A stretch of 64,000 nucleotides of DNA from Bacteroidales bacterium. GTDB taxonomy: Bacteria > Bacteroidota > Bacteroidia > Bacteroidales > Paludibacteraceae. Location of the stretch: NCBI GenBank assembly GCA_012519425.1, contig JAAYQF010000026.1, forward strand, positions 1-64,000, read 5' to 3'. Below the pieces are notes generated by a model, which saw only the letters and a program-made list of their open reading frames with translations, was not told the origin of the DNA and ran no database searches. Below, one piece after another: positions 29,948 through 38,864 of the stretch. The position numbers and the translations under genes are program-made. Positions within the stretch are counted from its first letter, which is position 1; every line of letters begins with the position of its first letter.

Positions 29948-31747
29948 TTATTCATTATTTGTAGGACGAAAACCAATACGTGGGCGTTCTTCCTTCATTT
30001 GTAAATCTTGTTTTTCATTATCCCATTTCCTTTTTAAGGCCTCATATTTTCTAATTTCTGTAAGCGAAACTGTAGGTTTATTATCGCTTATTACTTCCAA
30101 AAAAATGGACATTGTAATCCTACCTCTTACCTTCAGAGCTTTTCGGGAAGCTTCGTCTATTAAAAATTTTAAATCACTTGACACGTAGTTCTCTGTCAAT
30201 GAGGCTAATTTGTCATAGTCAAGCCCTAGGTCTATCGGTCTGTCTTTCAAGTAAAGTTTAAACATTGCTGACCTTGCATTCTTGTCAGGTGGCGACAAAT
30301 AAACTGATTTATCCAAACGTCCGGTTCGTAAAATTGCAGGGTCAATTTTTTCAGGACGATTTGTTGCACCAATTACAAAAATTCCTTTTTCTCCACAATT
30401 TGTCATCTGAGCCAAAATCTCATTTACTGCCGAAGCATGCATTTGATGAAGATCTCCTTCTCTTGATGGTGCAATTGCATCTAATTCATCAATAAAAATT
30501 ATTGTTGGCGCTTTTTCTTCTGCTTCTTTGAAAAGTCTTCCAATATTCTCTTGTGTTGCATTAATATATTTACTCTGCAAATCGGAAGGCTTTATCATTA
30601 CAAAATTATACCCAACCTCTTCAGCAAATTTTTGAGCAATAAAAGTTTTTCCACAACCCGGCGGCCCATATAATAACATTCCGTTTAACATTGGAATACC
30701 GTATTCTTTGTATAATTCAGGATCGTTTAAAAAATCTATTACATCTTCTTTGAGTTGTTGTTTAAGGCTTTCCATACCTGCAATTTGATCAAAACCCGTC
30801 CCTTGCTTTTTCTCCTGTTTTCCTCCGGCTTTTACAAAGGTTTTTTGAATGTCATTTGTTTCTATAATCATTTCACGCTTTAACGCTTTGGAAAACTCTT
30901 CTGCGGTTTGAAAACGGTCTTCAATATCAATAGATAAAGCCTTTGTTAATGTGTTTTTTATGTGTTCATCAATTAAATCATCATTCGCAAGGGAAAAATT
31001 TAAAGGTTTACTTCTTGCTGCTTCCAATAATCCTTTCCACTTGTTAATCGGTTGATTTAGGATGTTCTCATTAAAGAAAGGAGGAATACCGAATAGCAAA
31101 TGATACAACAAAGCTCCAATTGAGAATAAATCACTTTGCGGAATAAAAATCCCATTTAGTAATTCAGGCGCAGCATGAAATACCGACAAATACTTAATTG
31201 AAACGCTTTGTCCGTTTTCATGAATAGTCCTCGCTTGTTCAAACCCTGTTAAAATAGGTTTGTCTCTTTTTGACGAATAATCCAGTTTTATTGTATTAGG
31301 ATTTATTCCGTTATGAATTATTGGGTCTGACAGATTATGCAAGTAGTCAATTGCTTCGAGTAGCTCAATAATGATAGGAATTGCAGTATAGGGTGAAAGT
31401 GTTCCTTCTCTTTTTAACCTTTCTGTAAGGGTTTCGCCACTTACAAACTCATAAGACAGAAAAGCAAACTTTTGTTTCTCAATAATGGTTTCGCCTTCTT
31501 CCAAGAGTTTTGGTATATTGTTGTGATTAATTTGATTTAGCAAATTAAGTTGTAATAACTTACCGTTTTCGTCAAAATAAGACGAAGGAAGTGAAGCAAG
31601 ATTAATTAAATCAAGCCTTACAATATTGCCCGAAGTATCTTTTGCCCGATACGATTGGGCAAAAGAATTATTGCCGATTGGAAATTGAATTTCAAATCGA
31701 CCGGCTACAGAAAAACCCTTCTGCAATAAGTTTTCTTTTTCTTGCAT
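29948..31747 (-). CDS. Pseudokinase-AAA+ ATPase fusion protein
   Basis: N-terminal kinase fold with degenerate catalytic residues (HNGINPNTI for HRDLKPEN, LTGFEQA for DFG) but APE and DLFSIGALLYHLLFG present; C-terminal AAA+ GPPGCGKTFIAQKFAEE, TIIFIDELDAIAPSR, GATNRPEKIDPAILRTGRLD. Confidence 0.88.
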   Translation of the reverse strand: MQEKENLLQKGFSVAGRFEIQFPIGNNSFAQSYRAKDTSGNIVRLDLINLASLPSSYFDENGKLLQLNLLNQINHNNIPKLLEEGETIIEKQKFAFLSYEFVSGETLTERLKREGTLSPYTAIPIIIELLEAIDYLHNLSDPIIHNGINPNTIKLDYSSKRDKPILTGFEQARTIHENGQSVSIKYLSVFHAAPELLNGIFIPQSDLFSIGALLYHLLFGIPPFFNENILNQPINKWKGLLEAARSKPLNFSLANDDLIDEHIKNTLTKALSIDIEDRFQTAEEFSKALKREMIIETNDIQKTFVKAGGKQEKKQGTGFDQIAGMESLKQQLKEDVIDFLNDPELYKEYGIPMLNGMLLYGPPGCGKTFIAQKFAEEVGYNFVMIKPSDLQSKYINATQENIGRLFKEAEEKAPTIIFIDELDAIAPSREGDLHQMHASAVNEILAQMTNCGEKGIFVIGATNRPEKIDPAILRTGRLDKSVYLSPPDKNARSAMFKLYLKDRPIDLGLDYDKLASLTENYVSSDLKFLIDEASRKALKVRGRITMSIFLEVISDNKPTVSLTEIRKYEALKRKWDNEKQDLQMKEERPRIGFRPTNNE

Positions 31748-34314
31748 TAGTCTGTTAAAAGGCTATCATCACCTGTAAGTATTGGTTTGTCAACGCCAGG
31801 TAATAGTTTATATAATTCAATCACAATTGGTCTTAAAACTTGTTTACTTGGTCTATTTTGAGCTTTAGCAAGTCCTTCATTAATAAGCATTCTCGCTTTA
31901 TTCCTGTCGCTCCAGTCATGCATATCAAATTCTTCATTAAACTGATGTAAGAGAGAAATCTCTAAGCTCGCACCCAAACCAGCATCTACGATTGTAAAAG
32001 CCATACCTCGCATTGAATCAATTAACTCTTTAGCAACTTTTACATTTTTATCTTTAATTACTTGCGGAATTTGTTCTTTAAATTGTGCAATAGCCTCTTT
32101 AACTCTTTCTTCATTCAAGCCATCAACTTTACCTTCAAATTCTTTAAAAGTCTTTTCTAATTTGTAAAAGGCATCTTTTAACTCCTCCTCTGTTTTTGGC
32201 CACTCAATTGAATCTTGTATATCGTCAAGTTTTCGTAAATTTCTTCTAAGGTTGTCCAATACTTGTTTTTTACGGTCGTAATCACTTCGACCTTGTTCCA
32301 ATAATTTTTCAAGTTCAAAAATCTCGTTTGATAGTTTATTCAAAGTATCTTTATCTATAAAGTCGCTTTCTTGTTTAATGATGTTCAAGGTTTGTTTGGC
32401 TTTTGATATTTCTGTTTCAAGCCAATTTGCATCAATTTCTTTTTGTGTTGAATTATTTGGCACTTCAACATCTTGAGCGAAATTTAAATATGGGAAAAAA
32501 GCAGAAAGTGTTATACGTTCAGATTTATCAACTTTAACAGTCAAATCAACATCACTACCTTCTGGTAAAAGTTCGGGTAAATCCTCACCTGTAATTATTA
32601 CATCATAAACGCGTTCATTGTAAATTGCCCTTGACTCTTCTGCACCATAATCACCTTGATAAACAGGAATTTTAATAAAGTCAGAAGATGAACCCGGGTT
32701 AATTTGTTTTTGTGTCTTCAAACCATTGGCTATGCCAGTTGCAGGTGTTGATTGATTTTTCTCAAGTCCTTTGATTGGTCGAAATACGATTTTTCCACTT
32801 GCTTTGCTCTTTATTTCAATCCCAATATTATATGGTAAGGGTGCACTACCAACTTTTGAACCTTGAATAATTGTAAAATCGTTTGGTTCGCTTGGAATTA
32901 AATCGCCTTGCTCATTATAAACAAAAACATTAAAGGCATTTGCTTTGCCTTCATTTAATTTCACTTCTACAACTTCTCCAACATCGTCAATTTGAATTTT
33001 ACCACTTGACCAAGCCTTGTCAGTTCTTACAACTTCGACAAAACATTTTTCAGGAATTTTTCCCTCCGTTTTGTCTTTAAGAATTTTAATTGTTACAAAT
33101 TCCTCATTTTCAACTGTTGTTGGTTCGTATCCTAAACCAAGTTGAATTTTGGTTTTATCTCGGTTTTTTTCAATTATTTCATCAGAAACATTAACAGTTG
33201 AAGCGTATAATGCCGCACCTTTTGCAACTACTGTCATTGGGTCGTAACTTGTGTCAACTTTTTCGGTTACTTGTTCCTTTAACATTTTTCTCAAGATGGG
33301 AGAATGAGTGGGACCTCCAACTAAAATTAATGTGTCTAAATTATTGCCGTTTAATTTATTCCTTTTAAGTAATGCGTTGCAAATATCAATTGCCTTTTGA
33401 AAAATTGGCTTAACAACGGGAGCAAAAATTGATTCAGTTAGTTCTAAATCCAATTCAATTTCTGTTCCTTCATCATCTTCGGGAAAATCGCCAAGATTTG
33501 ATAAGATATCGGTTGAAGGAGCAAAAGACAGAGCAATTTTGGCATCTTCTGCAAAATCTTTCAGAGCATTCCTAAAATATTCTAATTCACTACCTGATAA
33601 AAAAGTGTCTATTTTAAACTTACTTTTTAGATCCGGAATTAGGATCTCATCAACTATTGCGTAATCAATATTTTTTCCTCCTAAATAGTTGTCTCCTTCA
33701 GTATCTATTACTTTCATTATACCGTCTTCAACTTTTAGCAATGCTGCGTCAAAAGTACCACCACCAAAGTCAAAAACCAACCAAAGACCGTTTTTACTTG
33801 TTGAATCTAAACCGTATGCCATTGAAGCTGCAATAGGTTCTTGCAATAATTCGCAGTGCTCAAAACCTGCAAGTTTTGCGGCTCTTGAAGTTGCATCTTT
33901 TTGATTTATAGTAAATTTTGCAGGAACAGTAATAACAACTGATTTTATTTCTTCGTCTGTAATAAATGATTTTAGCTTTTTTAATACTTCGGAAGATAAT
34001 TCTTCTGAAGTATAATCTTTATTCATATTAGAACTACTATACATTTTGTCAGTTCCCATCGTACGCTTAAACTCTATGAAAGTATTTGCATCTGATTTCA
34101 TGGTTTTTAAGGTGCGTAATCTATCTGAACGAAACTGATTTGCAGCTGCATCACCAGCAATAATTGATTGTTTTTTGTTAAAATTAACACATGAAGACAT
34201 TGTATCTTTCAATGTATCAGTTTTCTTTATTACCGGTTCTCCATTTTCCATTCGGGCAATGGCAGAATTTGTAGTTCCTAAATCTATTCCGTAATCAATT
34301 TTTGTTCTTGCCAT
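31747..34314 (-). CDS. Hsp70/DnaK-like chaperone with long helical C-terminus (855 aa)
   Basis: DYGIDLGTTNSAIARMENGEP, LLQEPIAASMAYGLD, WLVFDFGGGTFDAALLKV, LILVGGPTHSPILRKML. Confidence 0.92.
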   Translation of the reverse strand: MARTKIDYGIDLGTTNSAIARMENGEPVIKKTDTLKDTMSSCVNFNKKQSIIAGDAAANQFRSDRLRTLKTMKSDANTFIEFKRTMGTDKMYSSSNMNKDYTSEELSSEVLKKLKSFITDEEIKSVVITVPAKFTINQKDATSRAAKLAGFEHCELLQEPIAASMAYGLDSTSKNGLWLVFDFGGGTFDAALLKVEDGIMKVIDTEGDNYLGGKNIDYAIVDEILIPDLKSKFKIDTFLSGSELEYFRNALKDFAEDAKIALSFAPSTDILSNLGDFPEDDEGTEIELDLELTESIFAPVVKPIFQKAIDICNALLKRNKLNGNNLDTLILVGGPTHSPILRKMLKEQVTEKVDTSYDPMTVVAKGAALYASTVNVSDEIIEKNRDKTKIQLGLGYEPTTVENEEFVTIKILKDKTEGKIPEKCFVEVVRTDKAWSSGKIQIDDVGEVVEVKLNEGKANAFNVFVYNEQGDLIPSEPNDFTIIQGSKVGSAPLPYNIGIEIKSKASGKIVFRPIKGLEKNQSTPATGIANGLKTQKQINPGSSSDFIKIPVYQGDYGAEESRAIYNERVYDVIITGEDLPELLPEGSDVDLTVKVDKSERITLSAFFPYLNFAQDVEVPNNSTQKEIDANWLETEISKAKQTLNIIKQESDFIDKDTLNKLSNEIFELEKLLEQGRSDYDRKKQVLDNLRRNLRKLDDIQDSIEWPKTEEELKDAFYKLEKTFKEFEGKVDGLNEERVKEAIAQFKEQIPQVIKDKNVKVAKELIDSMRGMAFTIVDAGLGASLEISLLHQFNEEFDMHDWSDRNKARMLINEGLAKAQNRPSKQVLRPIVIELYKLLPGVDKPILTGDDSLLTD

Positions 34315-34335
34315 AATATTTTGATTTTTTAGTTT

Positions 34336-35283
34336 TTACTCGCCTTGACTAACTTCAATTTGTGCTGATTGTATCATAACACCTTTAAAGTTTACTTGTG
34401 GCTTTATTATTCTTGTTATAATTTGCTCATCTGGTTTTAAGTTTTCATCAGGTTTAAAATTAGCTGTAACTTTCATACCAGCATCATAAGGTTTATTTAG
34501 CATATCAACTATCTCATAACCATTACCCTCAAAATTTGCTTGAATACGTTTTACTGATGCTGCTAATTGCTTTAAACCTCTTGTTTCGGCATCCATGTTA
34601 TTGATGTTTTGTTGAATACGGATTATCTCGTCAGCAACTTTTAAAGCTAATGAATGGTCAACATCTTCGACTTTGACCAAAGATGTTTGCTTTTCCTCAT
34701 TCATGAGTTGCATTTGAGTATCAAGTAATTTTATTAACTGACCATCGAGTTTTAATTGTTCTTCTCGTAAAGAATCAGAGGTTTTTTTAATTTGATCTGA
34801 AAGCCCAGTTTTCTCTTTGCCAAGTTGTTTCTTAAGCCAACCAAAAAGAAGGACTGACAACAAAGCGATAAATAATACCGCAATTATCCAATACAAGGTG
34901 TTTTTACTTACAGTTTTACTTAATGTCGAAAGGTCTGCACTTGCTTTATCGCTTGTTTCTTGAATTTTAACACCAAGATTATCTGCGATTGTCTGTAAAT
35001 TGCTATTTGTGTTTGCCAAATTATCTTTCAAAATATTGAGACTATCAGTGGTGGCTGATAGCCTTTTATCAATTTTTTGAATAATGACATTTGCCGTATT
35101 TAACTGATTTGCCAGACTTTTATTCGAGGCTTCAAGTTTTTCGATACTGTTTTGTAACTGTTGAATAGTATCAGTTTTAGCTTGTGCAAATAAAGCAACG
35201 CTAAAAATTCCAATAGCAGTTATTGTTAAAAGTATTTTTCTCATATTATTATTTTTATTCACATTATTCACAAATTGAAACAA
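34336..35283 (-). CDS. Coiled-coil membrane protein of unknown function
   Basis: Signal-like MRKILLTITAIGIFSVALFAQA, coiled-coil, TM YWIIAVLFIALLSVLLFGWLKK, second helical region. Start probably MRKILL at 35244. Confidence 0.7.
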   Translation of the reverse strand: MFQFVNNVNKNNNMRKILLTITAIGIFSVALFAQAKTDTIQQLQNSIEKLEASNKSLANQLNTANVIIQKIDKRLSATTDSLNILKDNLANTNSNLQTIADNLGVKIQETSDKASADLSTLSKTVSKNTLYWIIAVLFIALLSVLLFGWLKKQLGKEKTGLSDQIKKTSDSLREEQLKLDGQLIKLLDTQMQLMNEEKQTSLVKVEDVDHSLALKVADEIIRIQQNINNMDAETRGLKQLAASVKRIQANFEGNGYEIVDMLNKPYDAGMKVTANFKPDENLKPDEQIITRIIKPQVNFKGVMIQSAQIEVSQGE

Positions 35284-36913
35284 TCAAAATAAATAAGCCA
35301 ATACCAATTACCCATAGAATCCACTTTTGAACTGGAGTATCTCCAAAAAATACAATGCCAGTATTTAGTTGCTTAAATAAATCTTTCAGCGTATTTTTAT
35401 TTTTGTTATAATGTTCTCTCTGCTTGTTTGACATATCAAAAACTCCTAAACTTACCGTTGCTCTCCATGCATCTGAAATAACATTTTTAAGCTTTTCTAG
35501 AGAATATTCAGGAGCATAGGGTATATTCTCTCTCAAAAAGCCACAGCTCCAACCTGACATTGATAGTCCACTAAATGGGCCATTTATATAATTAAGATAC
35601 TTGACATAGTTATTTCGTTTTTCCATCGCATCGTTTACAGTAGTAACTATCATCCCTAATGCATTACTAGCCACAGCAGTACTAATTTTAGAATACAATT
35701 CATCATGTGCTCCCAATTTTAATTTCATATTATCAAGACGAGGTTTGCATGAATTTGCAAAATTTGTAGCATTGGAAATTGTATCATCAAGTGATTGAAA
35801 TTCTTCAAGTTTGTCAGTAATAAATTTCAAATCATCTCGTACGATATTCTGTTTATCCCTGTAGGGTTTATCGGCTATCCATTCTTCAATAATTTTAAGA
35901 TTTTCATCAATTCTATTACGAACTTGTCCATTGGTGGAAATATCTTTAGCTAATTTTACAACTTTATATGCTGTATCACCTGGGTCTATATCATTCTTTT
36001 TTTGATGTACATTAAAATATTCAATAGCACATTGCAGAATTTCATTTGCCAATTTATTGGCAATCATTTGATATTGTACATTATTTGAACCCCAAACGTT
36101 TTTTAGAAAGACCAAATCTTCTTTTGTGTTTTTATAAAGTTCTTCGCCATATTCCTCTGCATCGTTTGGGTTATCGTTTCTTTTTTGTTTAGTAATTTCA
36201 ATTTGGTTTTCAATATTGTTTAGAGGTCTGTCAGTAAACTTGCCCGAAACATATTGTTTTATTTCATTAGGGAAAGAGCTAAATGCATTAATTAATTGAC
36301 TTGATTTTATGCCATTGGGTTTATTCAGGTATGGTTTAACTATTTGCAGAATCTCTTCAGCAAACTCTTTCAATATAATATCACGATTTAACGAAATACC
36401 TTCTCCTATTACTGTAGTAACAAAATTATTGAACACATCCGACAAAATTAGTTTTCCTTTTAAATCAATAGAAGCTGAAAACTTTTCAGGGTCAAACGAG
36501 CCATTATAAGTAGCAATTCCAAGTTGAAGTGTCGAAAGGTTGCTTATTGCAGCGAAGTTTTTAGCCGTTACCGCTGAATCTTTTAAAGTTTTTTCCCAAA
36601 TCTCGGCAGCCTTTTCAATATGCCCTTCCTTAAGATTATCCAATGCAGCTTCGTCAATATGTCCGCTGTTTAAAAACCAAAAAAGAGCATAATGAACTTT
36701 GTTTTTTGCTTGTTCTATTTTACTTGCCGCTTCTTGTACCTTTTCTGCGTTGCGAACAACTTCTCCAAAAAACGAAAAATCATAGTCAAACGCCTTCGTT
36801 TTTCCAACTTCTGCAAATCTCTTTATGGTTGCAATTTGCCTTTGAAGTTCCCTTTCAGATGAGTTTCCAAAAAGTCCAAGCGTTCTGTAGGGATTATTTA
36901 TTACTACATTCAT
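35264..36913 (-). CDS. Uncharacterised protein with divergent J-domain-like N-terminus and C-terminal TM anchor
   Basis: NNPYRTLGLFGNSSERELQRQIATIKRFAEVG resembles J-domain helices I-II without HPD; C-terminal WILWVIGIGLFILIVSI. ATG at 36913 preferred over TTG at 36928. Confidence 0.65.
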   Translation of the reverse strand: MNVVINNPYRTLGLFGNSSERELQRQIATIKRFAEVGKTKAFDYDFSFFGEVVRNAEKVQEAASKIEQAKNKVHYALFWFLNSGHIDEAALDNLKEGHIEKAAEIWEKTLKDSAVTAKNFAAISNLSTLQLGIATYNGSFDPEKFSASIDLKGKLILSDVFNNFVTTVIGEGISLNRDIILKEFAEEILQIVKPYLNKPNGIKSSQLINAFSSFPNEIKQYVSGKFTDRPLNNIENQIEITKQKRNDNPNDAEEYGEELYKNTKEDLVFLKNVWGSNNVQYQMIANKLANEILQCAIEYFNVHQKKNDIDPGDTAYKVVKLAKDISTNGQVRNRIDENLKIIEEWIADKPYRDKQNIVRDDLKFITDKLEEFQSLDDTISNATNFANSCKPRLDNMKLKLGAHDELYSKISTAVASNALGMIVTTVNDAMEKRNNYVKYLNYINGPFSGLSMSGWSCGFLRENIPYAPEYSLEKLKNVISDAWRATVSLGVFDMSNKQREHYNKNKNTLKDLFKQLNTGIVFFGDTPVQKWILWVIGIGLFILIVSICE

Positions 36914-36924
36914 ATCTGTTGAGT

Positions 36925-37092
36925 TCAAAATGTTATTGTTCTTAATCGTAGATCAATTGAAAATTGGCTCTTATGGCTTTGCGTAAGATTAGGATTGTGT
37001 GTCGCCTTTTCTCGTTCTATATCTGTCGGTAATGTTATTATATTTTCATTTTTTAAAGTCTGTTTATCAGGGTTGAAGTGTCTTTTTACCAT
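36925..37092 (-). CDS. Putative 55-aa small ORF
   Basis: Reverse-strand ATG at 37092 gives MVKRHFNPDKQTLKNENIITLPTDIEREKATHNPNLTQSHKSQFSIDLRLRTITF*; TGA lies 11 nt before the next ATG. Below the track length cutoff. Confidence 0.35.
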   Translation of the reverse strand: MVKRHFNPDKQTLKNENIITLPTDIEREKATHNPNLTQSHKSQFSIDLRLRTITF

Positions 37093-37145
37093 TACTTATA
37101 ACAGTTGAGTGTAGCAGCAGTAAGGGATTGCGGAATAGTTTTCTG

Positions 37146-37694
37146 TCAATCGAGACAAAAACTTGAGCGGGCCACAATGCTTGTCCCTGGAGAAACCCTT
37201 ACGGCATTTACATTTTGTTGGCAACTGGTGTTCTTGTCCTTATGGTTAATAAGAATTTCTATATTTTTTGATTTTTTTTTACTTGAGCTTATACTTTCAA
37301 CTAATTTTTGATTTAAGTTGTGTGAATATGGTGTCCCAAATTCGGGCTTATACAAAATTTCAAAGTAACTGTCGGTATTAAATTTAGCTAAGCCAATATT
37401 GTATTTTTTAAATAATTCTAAGTTGTTTAATGCGGCATTAGCACTTTTACTTGAAAGTACTACATAAGAGATATTTGAAAAGCTTTTGTAACGGAAAGCT
37501 TGTTTAGCTGCTTTCTTCCAATTTTTTAGTTTCAACTCAAAAGAAATTATGGAAATTTCTTGTTTTTGTTTGATATAAAATACAAAGTCAGGAATGCCAA
37601 ATAAACCTTGACATTCTTTGAGATAGGCATTTCCGAAATTTGCTTTCAGATATTTCTCAAACATTAACGACATTTCTAATTCCGTTTGAAACAT
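37146..37694 (-). CDS. PD-(D/E)XK nuclease-like protein
   Basis: GIPDFVFYIKQKQEISIISFELKLKNWKKAAKQAFRYK fits PD-Xn-(D/E)XK followed by a QAxRYK helix. Confidence 0.6.
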   Translation of the reverse strand: MFQTELEMSLMFEKYLKANFGNAYLKECQGLFGIPDFVFYIKQKQEISIISFELKLKNWKKAAKQAFRYKSFSNISYVVLSSKSANAALNNLELFKKYNIGLAKFNTDSYFEILYKPEFGTPYSHNLNQKLVESISSSKKKSKNIEILINHKDKNTSCQQNVNAVRVSPGTSIVARSSFCLD

Positions 37695-37696
37695 TA

Positions 37697-38863
37697 TTAT
37701 TTGGTTAATTCTTTTTGAAAAGCATTAATAACATTGAACCAAGTGGGCAAATGGGAACCATCGCTATTCTCATCCAAAAGGACTTCATTTTCTATTTTCT
37801 TGAACAAGGTTAAAGCATTTTTTATTTTGCATTTCAGCTCTTCAATTCTGCCTTCTTGTGTAGAAGGTAAACTTTTTATTTGTCTGTCGAACACATAGAA
37901 ATAATGCTTATATGGTTCAGACTTTGCAAAATGCCACTTAAATTCAGGAGTAAACATCAGTGGTCTATATTCTGAATCGTCAAAGTAATTTGCATAATCG
38001 GGCATTAATTTTTTCATTGCTTGAATATATTCGTAATCTACCCATTGCAAAAGATAACTACTGTATAATCTTGCATTGGGTGCCCTCATTTGGCTTTTTT
38101 CCATATCTTGGAAGCGTTTGATTCCAAATGAACGCAAGTTTTCATAAGACCCAATTGTAACAGAATCGGGCATCGCAATACTATATAAAAGAGCTTCGGT
38201 GTTACTATAACCCAAATGAACTTCCATTTGATTATCTTTTAAAACTTTAATAAACTTTAAAGCATTTAAAAGGTAATCGAAATCTTTAATTTGTTTACTT
38301 GTAAAGTTGTTTTCAAGGATCAGATAAACACCTTCAATATTTTGATGTCCTGTAATCCAGTTTAGAACTTCATTTCGTTTTTCTTCATCCGAAAGCATTA
38401 TTGTTTTTACAATTACTGAAAGGAGAATCTTTTTTTGAATATTTTTATTCCTAATATAATCGCAAAACGGGGTCACAAAATAATCAGTGCTTTGAGAAAA
38501 AAAAGTGGTCGGATTATCAGTATAATATCTTGATGGGATTATTAAATACTCAAAATTATTTTGTACTTGGTAATCTACACACAATTGAGCCAATTGAATG
38601 TGACTGTTATCTAAATCGGGTGTTGCAAAGTCTGGTTTTATATTACCAGGGAAATAAGGGTAAGTATCTAAAGTTCCTTTTGCCTCATATAATAAATAAA
38701 GTTGAGGGTCAAGAAATCCTGAATGTTTCAGTTTAACATCTAATGCTAATAGTTTATCAGCATCAATGTTTATGGGAGAATAAATCAAACCATTTCCAAC
38801 TCCATTTAAGAAACTTTCAATATTCCATTTATATCTAAATCCCGTTTGATGATATACTTTCAT
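37697..38863 (-). CDS. Uncharacterised 388-aa protein, possibly alpha/beta (TIM)-barrel-like
   Basis: Alternating beta/alpha pattern (YLIIPSRYY, KILLSVIVKTIML, GVYLILENN, VHLGYSNTEALLYSIAMPDSVTIGSYENLRSF); no family recognised. Confidence 0.55.
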   Translation of the reverse strand: MKVYHQTGFRYKWNIESFLNGVGNGLIYSPINIDADKLLALDVKLKHSGFLDPQLYLLYEAKGTLDTYPYFPGNIKPDFATPDLDNSHIQLAQLCVDYQVQNNFEYLIIPSRYYTDNPTTFFSQSTDYFVTPFCDYIRNKNIQKKILLSVIVKTIMLSDEEKRNEVLNWITGHQNIEGVYLILENNFTSKQIKDFDYLLNALKFIKVLKDNQMEVHLGYSNTEALLYSIAMPDSVTIGSYENLRSFGIKRFQDMEKSQMRAPNARLYSSYLLQWVDYEYIQAMKKLMPDYANYFDDSEYRPLMFTPEFKWHFAKSEPYKHYFYVFDRQIKSLPSTQEGRIEELKCKIKNALTLFKKIENEVLLDENSDGSHLPTWFNVINAFQKELTK

Positions 38864-38864
38864 A

